This document shows, piece by piece, positions 1 through 11,457 of a stretch of 64,000 nucleotides of DNA. The position numbers and the translations under genes were made by a program. The notes under the pieces were generated by a model. The model did no database searches, was not told the DNA's origin, and saw nothing but the letters and a program-made list of their open reading frames with translations. The stretch comes from Ardenticatenales bacterium (GTDB lineage Bacteria > Chloroflexota > Anaerolineae > Promineifilales > Promineifilaceae). The stretch is from contig JACKBL010000005.1 of NCBI GenBank assembly GCA_020634515.1, positions 186,001 through 250,000 on the forward strand, read 5' to 3'. Position 1 is the first letter of the stretch, and every line of letters starts with the position of its first letter.

Positions 1-1
1 T

Positions 2-352
2 TTCGTCATCTGCTCCTTCGTGCCCCGCCTCTTTGATTACCACCCGGAGGCCATTCCGGCCCCCTACAACCACTCCAACGTCGATTCCGACGAGGTACTC
101 TACTACGTCGAAGGCAACTTCATGTCCCGCAAGGGTATTGACCGTGCCTCCTTCACGGTCCATCCCAACGGCATTCCGCACGGGCCGCATCCGGGCACGT
201 ATGAAGGCTCCATTGGCAAGGAACGCACGGAAGAGCTGGCCGTCATGATTGACACGTTTCACCCCCTGCGCATGACCACCTACGCGCGTGGCTATGAAGA
301 CGAGCAATACGTTTATAGTTGGCTACCGTATATGCACCAGGCTGCTGCCTGA
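2..352 (+). CDS. hmgA: Homogentisate 1,2-dioxygenase, C-terminal part (partial)
   Basis: The 5' end lies outside the window; frame 2 is open from base 2 and ends in TGA at 350-352. The visible ~116 residues match the conserved C-terminal region of homogentisate 1,2-dioxygenase, including SFVPRLFDYHP, PYNHSNVDSDEVLYYVEG and the HPNGIPHGPHPG segment that supplies iron-binding histidine and glutamate residues. The enzyme opens the aromatic ring of homogentisate to maleylacetoacetate in the cytosol during tyrosine and phenylalanine catabolism. The next gene on the same strand is a flavin-reductase-like protein beginning about 65 bases downstream, so the two may be co-transcribed. Family assignment is firm; only the upstream length is unknown. 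Confidence 0.93.
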   Translation, partial: FVICSFVPRLFDYHPEAIPAPYNHSNVDSDEVLYYVEGNFMSRKGIDRASFTVHPNGIPHGPHPGTYEGSIGKERTEELAVMIDTFHPLRMTTYARGYEDEQYVYSWLPYMHQAAA

Positions 353-417
353 GAATATCCTTCCCTTCCCTGGCGCGACGCGCATCCAACGCGTGTCGCG
401 CCTTCTTTCCCCAGAAC

Positions 418-1041
418 GTGATCCTCAATCCTGCCCACCTCGTCAGCCACGACCGCTACAAACTCCTGATTGGCACGATTTTGCCCCGCCCTATTGCCTG
501 GGTGAGCAGCATGGATGCGTCAGGGCGGCTTAATCTGGCTCCCTTTTCCTATTTTACGGCGGTCTGCCCGGACCCGATGACGCTGATGTTTTGCCCTGGC
601 TTGCATCCCGACGGGCGCAAGAAGGATACCTGGCGCAATATCGAGGAAGTGCCGGCATTTGTGATCAACCTGACGAACGAGGAAACCGCCGCGGCTATGA
701 ATCTATCGGCGGCGATTTTGCCGCCGGGCGAATCGGAATTCGCCTGGGCGGGCGTCACGCCTGCCGCCAGTGAAACCATCCCCGTGCCGCGCGTGGCCGA
801 AGCGCCCGTTTCCTTTGAGTGTACACTGCAACGGATTGTCGTTGTTAGCGATCAGCCGGGGGGCGGGGCGGCCATTTTCGGCACGGTGCAGTGCATCCAC
901 GTCCGCGATGACCTCTACGTGAATGGCTACATTTCGCGGGAACGGCTGCGTCCGATTGGTCGGCTTGCCGGCAACAGCTACACACGCACCACGGACACCT
1001 TCGATCTGCGCCGTCCCCCATCCCCCCCCGCCAGACCCTGA
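418..1041 (+). CDS. Flavin reductase-like domain protein
   Basis: The protein opens with a DRYKLLIGTILPRPIAWVS segment and continues with the NLAPFSYF pattern typical of FMN-binding flavin reductase-like (DIM6/NTAB) split-barrel proteins of about 200 residues. The open frame extends upstream to 319 and overlaps the end of the dioxygenase gene, but family similarity starts only at the GTG at 418, so that start is preferred; no convincing ribosome binding site is visible. Such proteins bind FMN and either reduce it or supply reduced flavin to a partner oxygenase. Its position directly after homogentisate dioxygenase suggests a role in aromatic-compound breakdown, which is inference. Confidence 0.75.
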   Translation: MILNPAHLVSHDRYKLLIGTILPRPIAWVSSMDASGRLNLAPFSYFTAVCPDPMTLMFCPGLHPDGRKKDTWRNIEEVPAFVINLTNEETAAAMNLSAAILPPGESEFAWAGVTPAASETIPVPRVAEAPVSFECTLQRIVVVSDQPGGGAAIFGTVQCIHVRDDLYVNGYISRERLRPIGRLAGNSYTRTTDTFDLRRPPSPPARP

Positions 1042-1074
1042 CGATTTTCTGCTTTGTTTACGACGCACCCTCAT

Positions 1075-1151
1075 CTTCCCGGAAGCTGTTAGAATGTAAG
1101 GGGCGTTGCATTTTGCAACATTTTTGGCCGGACATTGAGCTTCCGGGAAGG
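1075..1151. repeat. Inverted-repeat element, GGAAGCT family copy 1
   Basis: Arms CTTCCCGGAAGCT (1075-1087) and AGCTTCCGGGAAG (1138-1150) are perfect reverse complements, separated by 50 bases that contain a second small hairpin built from TTGCA/TGCAA. Related elements with the same arms occur at 11900-11954 and 35743-35778, always between genes. It looks like a dispersed REP/MITE-like hairpin rather than a simple terminator because the loop lengths differ and no T-tract follows. Confidence 0.7.
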
Positions 1152-1265
1152 TTTGTGGGCACATGTGCGCATAGACTGCGTCGTTACCTGCTTTACATGT
1201 TTTGTTGGTATAATCCGTGCCGGCATTTGCCCCTACCGCGATACAACCCTCTACAAGGATCGTTT

Positions 1266-1946
1266 ATGAAAACGCCCTCAAATCCCAACAACCTTCCCGG
1301 CCCCATAGCCAGCTTCTTTGTCGTTCTCATTGCCGGCATCCTTGCCATGGCGATCTTATTTGGCTGGTCGCTTGGCTGGGGCTGGATTTGGAGCCGCTTT
1401 TTGCCCCTCACCCTCTTCGAGGCATCCTTGCTCACCATGCTGGCTACATTCGCCGTTATCTTCAGTGTCGTCCGTTTTTTCGGCGGGCCGCATACCAACT
1501 CCTTCGTGGACCTGCCCGACTACGAGGATTGGGAGGAAGACGACGAGGAAGAGTACACTATCCCTACCACCCGCTTCTGGAAAAGAATGGAAAACCGCAC
1601 GCGCGAGAAAGTTTTCCACTACGTCCTGTCAAACGAGATTTATGATAATGCCAGCCTTGCCCCCCAGGCGCGCGGCCTGATGAATGATCAGCAGCTCCAG
1701 GAACTGGCAATCCGCCTGGGAGAAATCGCCATTCAGGTTCTCAAACGGAAGCGCAGAAATGTACGCACCCTTGCCATCAACGTCGGGCAGTTGCGGCAGG
1801 AAATGCAAAAAATGGGGCTGCAACCCTACGACGATGATATGCTGCGCCTGACCGCGGAAACGGTCAACGATTTGCTGGAAGAAGACGAAGAGGAAATTGG
1901 CTTCTTCGCGGATATGATCCGAAACAAACGCTGGCAAGAGAGCTGA
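1266..1946 (+). CDS. Membrane protein with acidic cytoplasmic region, function unknown
   Basis: Start ATG 1266 is preferred over the longer frame from 1113 because AAGGA lies a suitable distance upstream and the repeat element precedes it. The 226-residue product has two hydrophobic stretches near the N-terminus (about residues 13-36 and 42-65), then a highly acidic linker (DYEDWEEDDEEEY), a helical region of about 100 residues and a second acidic run (LEEDEEE) close to the C-terminus. I do not recognise a domain. It appears to be a small membrane-anchored protein with a cytosolic tail. Neighbours on either side seem unrelated. Confidence 0.65.
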   Translation: MKTPSNPNNLPGPIASFFVVLIAGILAMAILFGWSLGWGWIWSRFLPLTLFEASLLTMLATFAVIFSVVRFFGGPHTNSFVDLPDYEDWEEDDEEEYTIPTTRFWKRMENRTREKVFHYVLSNEIYDNASLAPQARGLMNDQQLQELAIRLGEIAIQVLKRKRRNVRTLAINVGQLRQEMQKMGLQPYDDDMLRLTAETVNDLLEEDEEEIGFFADMIRNKRWQES

Positions 1947-2070
1947 CCATTGTGTAGCGCGCGTTTCTCACGAAAATAGTGGTCAGTGGATAGTGAATAG
2001 TGGTCGGAATCGCCCCTCCCATCCTTCGTCCTTCGTGATTCGTCCTTTGTAAATCGCCCTTATCGGAACC

Positions 2071-2415
2071 ATGCCCATGCCTGACCTGACCCTGCGTGAA
2101 TGCCAGGAAATCACCGACGACTGGATTCGCTCCATCGGCGTCCGCTATTATGCGGAAATGACCAATCTGGCTATCCTCATGGAAGAAGTGGGCGAACTGG
2201 CCCGCCTCTTTGCCCGCACCTTTGGCGAACAGAGCTTCAAGGAGTCAGACAAAAACCGCGACCTGGGGGACGAAATGGCCGACATCCTCTTCGTCCTTAT
2301 TTGCCTGGCGAATCAGACCGGGGTGGACCTGACCACCGCCTTCGCGCGCAACCTGGAAAAGAAAACCCGGCGCGACCACGACCGCCATCGGAACAATCCC
2401 AAATTGCAGCCGTAG
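2071..2415 (+). CDS. MazG-like nucleotide pyrophosphohydrolase
   Basis: The 114-residue protein carries the MazG/all-alpha NTP pyrophosphatase signature: EEVGELARL near residue 31 and DLGDEMADILF near residue 66 supply the EExxE and ExxD acidic metal ligands. The family hydrolyses (d)NTPs to NMP and PPi and is thought to cleanse nucleotide pools or lower alarmone levels. Length fits the single-domain MazG-like group rather than the two-domain E. coli MazG. The start could be ATG 2071 or ATG 2077; neither has a strong ribosome binding site. The gene converges with the acyltransferase gene on the minus strand. Confidence 0.85.
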   Translation: MPMPDLTLRECQEITDDWIRSIGVRYYAEMTNLAILMEEVGELARLFARTFGEQSFKESDKNRDLGDEMADILFVLICLANQTGVDLTTAFARNLEKKTRRDHDRHRNNPKLQP

Positions 2416-2446
2416 GAAGGGCTTCGGCTACGGAACGCCATTCCTG

Positions 2447-4081
2447 TTATGCTTCGCCGTCTGTTATCGCCGCATTCTTTGGTTGGTGCAGGCGGCAGTA
2501 GTCGGAACCGGTCAGGGGGCGATTGCGGCAGGGCTGCCCGGCTTTGGTCATGCCCTGACAGCGCGTAATGGGCGCTATCTCCATCCGTACGGCTGCTTCC
2601 TGCTGAGCCAGCCGCTCCTCCAATTCGCTTAGAGCCGCCATCGTTTGCGCCAGATTGTCATCGACCGGGGCCGCCGGGGCCGCTTCTGCCTGCTGCACCA
2701 TCTCCATCAGCGCCGCGAATTCCTCATGAAAACCGGTGATAATGGCGTCCGGGTCGGGGATCAACCCCGCATCCGTGGCGACGCCCAACGTTACCTTGCC
2801 ATCGTAGCTCATGATGCTCACCCCCAATCCCAACCGCCCCGATTGCGGAACCCAGAACATCATGTTGTCCACGGCGGCTCCCGCCAGATAGAGCGTCATA
2901 CGCGGACCGGGCACATTGGTCATCACGGCGGTGGCTTTGGACCCAAATAAAGCCACAATCTGGTCCGCAATTTGCTGCGGCGACATGCCCAACAGGTTGA
3001 GAATGCCAAACGTGATCACCGCTTCCGGTGAATCCTTGATCGCGTCCATGCGCTTTTTTAGCGTCAGCAGGCGGTCGTGCGGGTCTTCAATGCCCACGGG
3101 TAGGGGGAGGAAGACCAGGGCAAACTCATTTCCCAATTCCAGCGCCCGCTCCATTGGGCGCAAATTGACGGGGACGGCGGCGCGGAAAGTAACGCTGTCG
3201 ACAGGGTCGCCGCGCCGAATCATGTAGCGGCGTAGTCCGCCCGTCATGGCCGTAAGCAGGACGTCGTTGACTTTGGCGTCCATGACTTTGCCAATGGCCT
3301 TTACATCCCGGAGAGGAACGGTGGCGGACCAGGCGGCGCGTTTTTGCACGCCCAGGTCCCCTTTGAACATCGTGGGCGGATCGGGGGGCATGAGCAGCAG
3401 TCTGCCCAGGGTGGCCGCCCCTTTGACTGCTTTGCCGGTTAGTTCCAGAGCGTGATCGGGGTTGAGCATCGCTTCCACGCTTTCGCTCCACACAGAATTG
3501 ACCATTTTTTGTGAGTTTTTCCAGGCCGACAGGGTGGGATTCAACAAGGTGGCCAGGGGATTCCACGGTTTTTCCTCTTTCGCTTTGTCCGGCGGGGGCT
3601 TCAAGGGCATGTCTGGGTGGAAGTCCATCATGGAGAGCATGACGGCTACCAGGGCCGTGCCATCGCCAATCGTGTGGTGAATGCGACCGAGGAGGGCGCA
3701 GCCATTGCCCACGTTTTCTACCAGGTGGAATTGCCAGAGGGGGCGGGAGAAGTCGAGGCCGGTGCTCATGAAGTTACCGATTAGCTCTTGCAAGGTGGCC
3801 TGGTTGCCGGGCGCGGGTAGGGCAATGCGCTGGAGGTGGTAGTCCAGGCTAAAGTGGGGATCGCGCTCCCATTTGGGTAACTGAAAGGGGATGCGGCTTT
3901 TGGCGACGCGCATCTGAAAGCGGCTGAGGGGGAGGAGGCGGTATTCGAGGGTCTGGCGCAGGCGGGCGAAGTCCACGGGGCGATCCAGCAGGAGGATGCC
4001 GGTGATCATCATCAGGTTGGTGGGGTCTTCCATTTGCAGCCAGGCGGCGTCCACGTTGGAAAAGGGGATGGTTTGGGGCAT
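2447..4081 (-). CDS. Wax ester synthase/diacylglycerol acyltransferase (WS/DGAT) with C-terminal Cys/His motif
   Basis: A 544-residue protein beginning MPQTIPFSNVDAAWLQ, with the catalytic HHxxxDG motif (HHTIGDG, residues 135-141) and the PLWQFHLVE segment just before it. WS/DGAT enzymes esterify fatty acyl-CoA with diacylglycerol or fatty alcohol to make storage lipid. ATG 4081 has GGAG eight bases upstream; the open frame continues another 89 codons but there only shadows the channel gene. Unusually, the last ~45 residues add a Cys/His motif with spacing C-x9-C-x10-C-x2-H, which recurs at the N-terminus of the protein at 15306-15938. The upstream ion-channel gene ends 23 bases before the start, suggesting an operon. 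Confidence 0.9.
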   Translation of the reverse strand: MPQTIPFSNVDAAWLQMEDPTNLMMITGILLLDRPVDFARLRQTLEYRLLPLSRFQMRVAKSRIPFQLPKWERDPHFSLDYHLQRIALPAPGNQATLQELIGNFMSTGLDFSRPLWQFHLVENVGNGCALLGRIHHTIGDGTALVAVMLSMMDFHPDMPLKPPPDKAKEEKPWNPLATLLNPTLSAWKNSQKMVNSVWSESVEAMLNPDHALELTGKAVKGAATLGRLLLMPPDPPTMFKGDLGVQKRAAWSATVPLRDVKAIGKVMDAKVNDVLLTAMTGGLRRYMIRRGDPVDSVTFRAAVPVNLRPMERALELGNEFALVFLPLPVGIEDPHDRLLTLKKRMDAIKDSPEAVITFGILNLLGMSPQQIADQIVALFGSKATAVMTNVPGPRMTLYLAGAAVDNMMFWVPQSGRLGLGVSIMSYDGKVTLGVATDAGLIPDPDAIITGFHEEFAALMEMVQQAEAAPAAPVDDNLAQTMAALSELEERLAQQEAAVRMEIAPITRCQGMTKAGQPCRNRPLTGSDYCRLHQPKNAAITDGEA

Positions 4082-4104
4082 GAGATTCTCCGAGTTGGCG
4101 ATTG

Positions 4105-4521
4105 TCAGTCGGTGGTTGGCGGGTCTTGTGTCTTGTCGGCGGATTGGTTGCGGCGGGCGGCGCGGGCTTTGTCTTGTTCGATGGCGATGTTGGCGACGGT
4201 GGTGATAAAGGCGGCGAGGATGCCGAGGCCGACGATGATGTAGAAGATGGTGAAGATTTTGCCGGCATTTGTCTGCGGCGCAAAATCTCCATACCCCACC
4301 GTCGTCAGCGTAATCACGCTGAAGTACAACGAATCCAGCAGTGACCACCCTTCAAAACGGCGGTAGAAAAACATCCCCGAGGCCAGCGTCGCCAGGACAA
4401 CTACCAGCAAGATGCGTAGTTCCGGGTTCCGCGCCATCTGCTGGATGACGCGGGTAAACCGTCCTACGACGATAAAGAGGACGATGACCATGACGAGAAA
4501 GCCGATGAGGGAGATGTCCAT
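4105..4521 (-). CDS. Two-TM potassium channel family protein
   Basis: The product (about 138 residues from ATG 4521; the frame extends 27 codons further) has an N-terminal hydrophobic helix, a second helix (ILLVVVLATLASGMFFY), a pore loop with the selectivity filter TTVGYGD and a final inner helix (IFTIFYIIVGLGILAAFITTV). This is the classic Ion_trans_2 arrangement with one additional N-terminal helix. It should form a tetrameric K+ channel in the inner membrane; no RCK/TrkA-N regulatory domain is attached, only a short charged tail. It precedes the WS/DGAT gene on the same strand with a 23-base gap. The function of that pairing is not evident. Confidence 0.87.
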   Translation of the reverse strand: MDISLIGFLVMVIVLFIVVGRFTRVIQQMARNPELRILLVVVLATLASGMFFYRRFEGWSLLDSLYFSVITLTTVGYGDFAPQTNAGKIFTIFYIIVGLGILAAFITTVANIAIEQDKARAARRNQSADKTQDPPTTD

Positions 4522-4731
4522 GTTTTTGACCGTGTGGTGGATGAGGGGCAAAATGCCGGCAGCGTCACAAAATACCGCTCCATTGTACCCAATTTTTAGC
4601 AAAGCGTGTCCCCTTCAGCCGCCGCGCCTGACACACCTTTTGAAAATGCGCTATAATGCGAATGCCGGCATTCGTTACAACGAAACCAACCACGCACCAC
4701 CGCGTGAAAATTAATCAAACAGAGGTATACC

Positions 4732-7431
<2,700 letters not shown>

Positions 7432-7438
7432 ACGACCT

Positions 7439-7471
7439 AAAAACCCGGTTTTTTGAAAAAACCGGGTTTTT
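7439..7471 (+). terminator. Rho-independent terminator after acnA
   Basis: An AACCCGGTTTT/AAAACCGGGTT hairpin flanked by A- and T-runs begins 8 bases after the acnA stop; the symmetric A/T flanks would allow termination in either direction. The same core stem is used inside the larger dispersed elements at 30658-30755 and 51460-51562. Confidence 0.85.
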
Positions 7472-7486
7472 CGCAAGCCCCAAAAG

Positions 7487-7514
7487 AGGCCCGATGACAA
7501 CATCGGGCCTTTTT
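7487..7514 (+). terminator. Second hairpin terminator after acnA
   Basis: Stem AGGCCCGATG/CATCGGGCCT with loop ACAA followed by a T-run. It is a textbook intrinsic terminator placed 16 bases after the first, giving acnA a tandem stop. Confidence 0.88.
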
Positions 7515-7669
7515 GCTGCCGCCAACGCAACCCGCCCCCGGTGGTAGCGTATAGAAATTGTGGGTGTGCCTTGCCCAATCAGCATCCAAGAGAAAGCGAA
7601 TGGGCTGGCACGACCAACCACCAACCACTGACCACCAATCACTGACCACTATTCCCAAAGGAGGTCCTC

Positions 7670-9364
7670 ATGTCTCGCAAATGGCTGCTGGTCGTCACTG
7701 TCATAGGCGTGTTTTTCACGTTGGGCGCGGCGCAGTCATCTAAATGGTATGACGCCAGCCGTTTTGATGTGGACGCGGTTGTCCAGTCGGACGGCTCGCT
7801 GCTGGTGACGGAAACGGTCGTGTTTAACTTCCACGGCGATCCTTTCACCTATGTCTTCCGCGAACTCCCCACGGACCACACGGATGGCATTACGGGGCTG
7901 GCCGCCACGCTGGACGGGCGACCGTTGCCGCTGGGGGACCAGCCAGGTCAGGTGGAAATCAGCGGGCGGAATCCGGTACGGGTGACGTGGCATTTTGAGC
8001 CAACGAGTGATACCAGCCGCACGTTTGTCCTCACGTACACCATGCTGGGTTTGGTGCGGCAAGAGGGGGAGCAGGACGCGGTGATCTGGCAGCCGCTGCC
8101 GGATAGTTATGAGTATGGCATTGGCTCCAGCACGGTGCACGTCCACTATCCGTCGCGCGCCGCGTTGATTGGACAGCCAGGGTTGATGATGGGAAATGCC
8201 GGCATCAACGCCACCCCCGGCCTCGTCACCTTCACACAACAGAACCTGGCCCCCAACACCCCCCTGGTCATTGACCTGCGCTTCCCCGGCGGCAGCCTGG
8301 TCAGCAACCCACCCGCCTGGCAGGGGCAGCGAGCCGCACGGCAAGCCACCGCCCCCTACTGGATCGCCGCATCCCTGACCCTCCTTTTCGTGGGCATTGC
8401 CGCCATCGTCACCCTCAGCGCCAATCATCGCCAACCCACGCCGCGCGCCGACGCTCTGCTCTACGAACCCCCTTCGCCGTTGCCACCCGCCCTGGTCAAC
8501 GTCATCGTCAACTTGGGCGCGAAACCGACCTGGGATGCGGCCCTGGCCGCCATCTTCCAACTGGCGCGGCGCGGCGTGCTGACAATCGAAGAGGAATCAC
8601 AACGGAAATGGTACCGTTCGCGCGATTTCGTGATCAATCTGGTACAAGAACCCACCGACCTGCTGCCGCACGAGCAGCAGTTGTTGGCCCTGATCTTCAT
8701 GGACAGAAAAGGGCTACAGCGTAGCGTGATGTTGTCTGACTTGAGCCAGCGCGTTTCCTCACGGCGTTGGGAGGTATTCAGCGACACGCTTTATGGGGAG
8801 GTGGAGGCCGCCGGCTTTCTGGAGGCGTCGCGGCAGCAGGCGCGGCGGCGCTGGCTGGCGACGGGATTTATCCTCATCCTGGTTGGTCTGGTTCTGGTCG
8901 TCCCCGCCATTCTGCTGCTTTATGACAACTACGGTCTGTGGCCTTTGCTTTTTGCCGGCAGCGTCGTCATCGTGGGTTTCGTGGCGCTGATCATTGTCGG
9001 CACAATCTATCCGCTTAGCCGACAGGGTCTGGCGCTGGCCGCCCAGTGGCGCGGCTTCGGCGACTACCTCAAGCGCGTCGTTCGCGACAAGGCCGGCCCC
9101 ACTCGCGGCGACATCTTCGATCACTATTTACCCTATGCCGCCAGTTTTGGCATCCTCGCCAGTTGGGCGCGCTACTTCCAGAAAAAAGGGTGGACCAAAC
9201 TACCCCCCTGGTTCCACGCCCTCACCACCGTGCCGAATGATGGCATGGCCGCCTTCGTTGCCATGGCTGCTGCCAGTTCCGCTTCTGGCGGCAGTGCCGC
9301 GGGCGCGGCGGGGGGCGCGGCAGCGGCAGGGGCCGCTGGCGGCGGGGCCAGCGGCGCGGGTTGA
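7670..9364 (+). CDS. DUF2207 family membrane protein
   Basis: A near-perfect Shine-Dalgarno (AAAGGAGG) lies six bases before ATG 7670. The 564-residue product has a signal-like N-terminal helix, an extracytoplasmic beta-rich domain with the DUF2207 features (WYDASRFDVDAVVQSDGSL and later WQPLPDSYEYGI), a transmembrane helix near residue 230, a cytosolic segment, and paired helices near residues 400-450. It ends in a low-complexity Gly/Ala tail of about 40 residues (GGSAAGAAGGAAAAG), a common ending of this family. The molecular function of DUF2207 proteins is not established. It is monocistronic between terminators. Confidence 0.85.
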   Translation: MSRKWLLVVTVIGVFFTLGAAQSSKWYDASRFDVDAVVQSDGSLLVTETVVFNFHGDPFTYVFRELPTDHTDGITGLAATLDGRPLPLGDQPGQVEISGRNPVRVTWHFEPTSDTSRTFVLTYTMLGLVRQEGEQDAVIWQPLPDSYEYGIGSSTVHVHYPSRAALIGQPGLMMGNAGINATPGLVTFTQQNLAPNTPLVIDLRFPGGSLVSNPPAWQGQRAARQATAPYWIAASLTLLFVGIAAIVTLSANHRQPTPRADALLYEPPSPLPPALVNVIVNLGAKPTWDAALAAIFQLARRGVLTIEEESQRKWYRSRDFVINLVQEPTDLLPHEQQLLALIFMDRKGLQRSVMLSDLSQRVSSRRWEVFSDTLYGEVEAAGFLEASRQQARRRWLATGFILILVGLVLVVPAILLLYDNYGLWPLLFAGSVVIVGFVALIIVGTIYPLSRQGLALAAQWRGFGDYLKRVVRDKAGPTRGDIFDHYLPYAASFGILASWARYFQKKGWTKLPPWFHALTTVPNDGMAAFVAMAAASSASGGSAAGAAGGAAAAGAAGGGASGAG

Positions 9365-9410
9365 CCGGTTTACCTGTATGGTAAAGCGTGCGTAACTACT
9401 CACGCTTTTT

Positions 9411-9486
9411 GGAGATTGGACCGATTTCACGCGCGCCATGGCCATTTTCACCAGAGAGAATTGGTCCAATCTGGCTTAGCCGTTGC
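9411..9486 (-). repeat. ATTGGACCAATT-family inverted-repeat element, copy 1
   Basis: Imperfect arms AGATTGGACCGATTT (9413-9427) and AATTGGTCCAATCT (9459-9472) enclose a spacer containing GGCCATTTTCACCAGAGAG. The whole 75-bp element, read on the minus strand, closely matches the copy at 58055-58133, including the flanking GCTAAGCCAGATTGG start. Confidence 0.8.
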
Positions 9487-9663
9487 AAGCGTGCTATACT
9501 ATGTTAGTGGCCTGGATTTAGGCCCACAATGTACTACTTACCCGTTGCCTGAGCTTTTAGTCCGTTGCCTGAGCCTGTCGCAGGCAATATGGGCTTCGAC
9601 AAGCTCAACCCACAAGCGGGTTAGCAGCTACCCCGCAATTTTGCTTTGAATAAGTCAGGTGGT

Positions 9664-9694
9664 TGCCCGACCATTTCTGGTCGGGCACTTTTTT
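9664..9694 (+). terminator. Rho-independent terminator
   Basis: Stem TGCCCGACC/GGTCGGGCA with a six-base loop followed by CTTTTTT. It lies 300 bases after the DUF2207 gene and 115 bases before the helicase gene, so it may end a leader or small untranslated transcript rather than the DUF2207 mRNA. Confidence 0.8.
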
Positions 9695-9808
9695 GCAACA
9701 GAGAGGCTCTTACTTTTGGGATGGGTCGCCTGTTGGCAGACTTGAGGGGTCTGACCCGCGAGGGTCAGATCAGACCGCTGATTCATCACCATTCGTAGGA
9801 GTATTTCC

Positions 9809-11443
9809 GTGACAACTGAATTTTCATCTTTTGGCCTGCACCCGGAACTGGTGCAGGCGGTAGCCGATCGTGGCTACGAATCCCCTACCCCTATCCAGGC
9901 GGGTGTCATTCCCATCATGCTGGCCGGCCAGGACGTAATCGGTCAGGCACAGACGGGCACGGGCAAGACCGCCGCCTTCGCGCTCCCGATTCTGCATAAT
10001 CTAACGGCCGGGTTAGGGCAAGTGCAAAGCCTGGTGCTGGCTCCCACGCGGGAACTGGCGATGCAGGTGGCCAATGCTATGTTTGCCTATGGCCGTGGAC
10101 GAAATGTGCGCGTGCTGGCCGTGTATGGTGGTCAGCCATATGGTCGGCAGGTGCGCCGTTTGCGTAGCGGCGTGGATGTGGTGGTGAGTACGCCGGGACG
10201 GTTGCTGGACCTGATGCGTCAACACGAGGTGGACTTGCGCCAGGTGCGCACGGTGGTGCTGGACGAAGCGGATGAGATGTTGAGTATGGGTTTCATTGAG
10301 GATATTGAGACGATCCTGAATGAGACGCCCGACTTACGGCAAACGGCGCTGTTTTCGGCGACAATGCCGGCAGAAATCCGCCGCCTCGCCGATCGTTACA
10401 TGCGAAATCCCCACTCTGTGACCATTGAGCGACAGCAGCGCACCGTGGCCGCCATAGAGCAGCGCTATTACCTGGTGAATGAGGATGACAAGCTGGCCGC
10501 CCTCTCACGCCTGTTTGAAATGGAAACGATCACGCGGGCTATTGTTTTTGTGCGCACACGTGCCGGCACGGGTACGCTGGCAAACGAGCTGGTCTCCCGG
10601 GGCTTTTCCGCGGAAGCGTTGAACGGGGACTTGAGCCAGGATGCGCGGGAGCAGGTGCTGAACCGTTTCCGCCAGGACCAGTTGACGGTGTTGGTTGCTA
10701 CGGACGTGGCGGCGCGTGGGTTGGACATCGACGATGTTTCTCATGTGTTCAATTATGATTTACCGCTGGACCCGGAGCTGTTTGTACACCGGATTGGGCG
10801 CACGGGGCGTGCCGGCAAAACCGGCACAGCCATCTCCCTCGTCACCCCAAACGAACGCCGCCGCCTGCAGCGTATCGAATCCTACACACGCCAAAAGATG
10901 ACCCTCACTACCCTGCCTACCGTGGCCGAAATTCAGGCACATCGTGAGTCCCAACTGCTGCGGCAGATGCGTGTTTGGTTGCAGCGCGACCGCTGTCGTC
11001 GTGAGCGAGAAATCGTCACCGAATTGAGCGCCGAGGGGTACGATCCGCTAGAAATCGCCGCCGCCGCCTTGAAAGTGGCGCGCGCGGAAGAAAAGCAGCG
11101 CCCCATCCCGCCGGTCAGCGAGGTGCATCTGACCCAGGTCACCAATCGCCGCGAAAGCGGGCCACGCCGTGGCGCGAAGGTTCGCCAGGAAGGGCGCGTT
11201 TCGCACGAAGCGGGCATGGTGCGCCTCACGTTGGGCCGGGGCAAAGCGCATGGCCTGCGTCCCAACGATGTGGTAGGGATGATCGCGTATCATGCCAATA
11301 TTCCGGGACGCGCTATTGGCAAAATCTCCATCAAGGAGCAGCATACGTTGGTGGATGTGCCCCAGGAGTTCGTGGCGCAGATTTTGGATAAGGCGGGCAG
11401 CTATCGCGTGCATAAGCAATCCGTGACAATTGAGCGCGCCTGA
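9809..11443 (+). CDS. deaD: DEAD-box ATP-dependent RNA helicase with DbpA-type RNA-binding domain
   Basis: GTG start at 9809 with TAGGAG eight bases upstream. The 544-residue protein carries the helicase motifs in order: Q-motif (PTPIQ), motif I AQTGTGKT, PTRELA, TPGR, DEAD, SAT, and motif VI HRIGRTGRAG. After a basic helical linker the C-terminus (about residues 465-540, GMVRLTLGRGKAHGLRP onwards) matches the DbpA/CsdA RNA-binding domain. It should unwind structured RNA in ribosome assembly or cold adaptation. The next gene, ArfB, starts 14 bases later, pointing to a translation-related operon. A second DEAD-box helicase lies just beyond. CshA would be an alternative family name. Confidence 0.92.
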   Translation: MTTEFSSFGLHPELVQAVADRGYESPTPIQAGVIPIMLAGQDVIGQAQTGTGKTAAFALPILHNLTAGLGQVQSLVLAPTRELAMQVANAMFAYGRGRNVRVLAVYGGQPYGRQVRRLRSGVDVVVSTPGRLLDLMRQHEVDLRQVRTVVLDEADEMLSMGFIEDIETILNETPDLRQTALFSATMPAEIRRLADRYMRNPHSVTIERQQRTVAAIEQRYYLVNEDDKLAALSRLFEMETITRAIVFVRTRAGTGTLANELVSRGFSAEALNGDLSQDAREQVLNRFRQDQLTVLVATDVAARGLDIDDVSHVFNYDLPLDPELFVHRIGRTGRAGKTGTAISLVTPNERRRLQRIESYTRQKMTLTTLPTVAEIQAHRESQLLRQMRVWLQRDRCRREREIVTELSAEGYDPLEIAAAALKVARAEEKQRPIPPVSEVHLTQVTNRRESGPRRGAKVRQEGRVSHEAGMVRLTLGRGKAHGLRPNDVVGMIAYHANIPGRAIGKISIKEQHTLVDVPQEFVAQILDKAGSYRVHKQSVTIERA

Positions 11444-11457
11444 TTTCTGGAGTTCTC

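Larger units (their letters stand above)
9365..9808. other. Intergenic region: inverted-repeat element, REP-like sequence and terminator
   Basis: No coding sequence is supported here. It contains a copy of the ATTGGACCAATT-family element (9411-9486, separate entry), a short region with TGAGCCTGTCG and CTTCGACAAGCTCA (about 9551-9612) resembling a dispersed REP-type motif seen again at 57670-57706, a strong terminator (9664-9694), and a hairpin with arms TCTGACCC/GGGTCAGA around 9750-9770 just upstream of the DEAD-box helicase gene, which could sit in its 5' leader. Confidence 0.7.

Noticed and set aside
4082..4348. N-terminal extension of the WS/DGAT frame
   Set aside because: The 89 extra codons read through the potassium channel gene in another frame and are Arg/His/Pro-rich; GGAG and family similarity fix the start at 4081.
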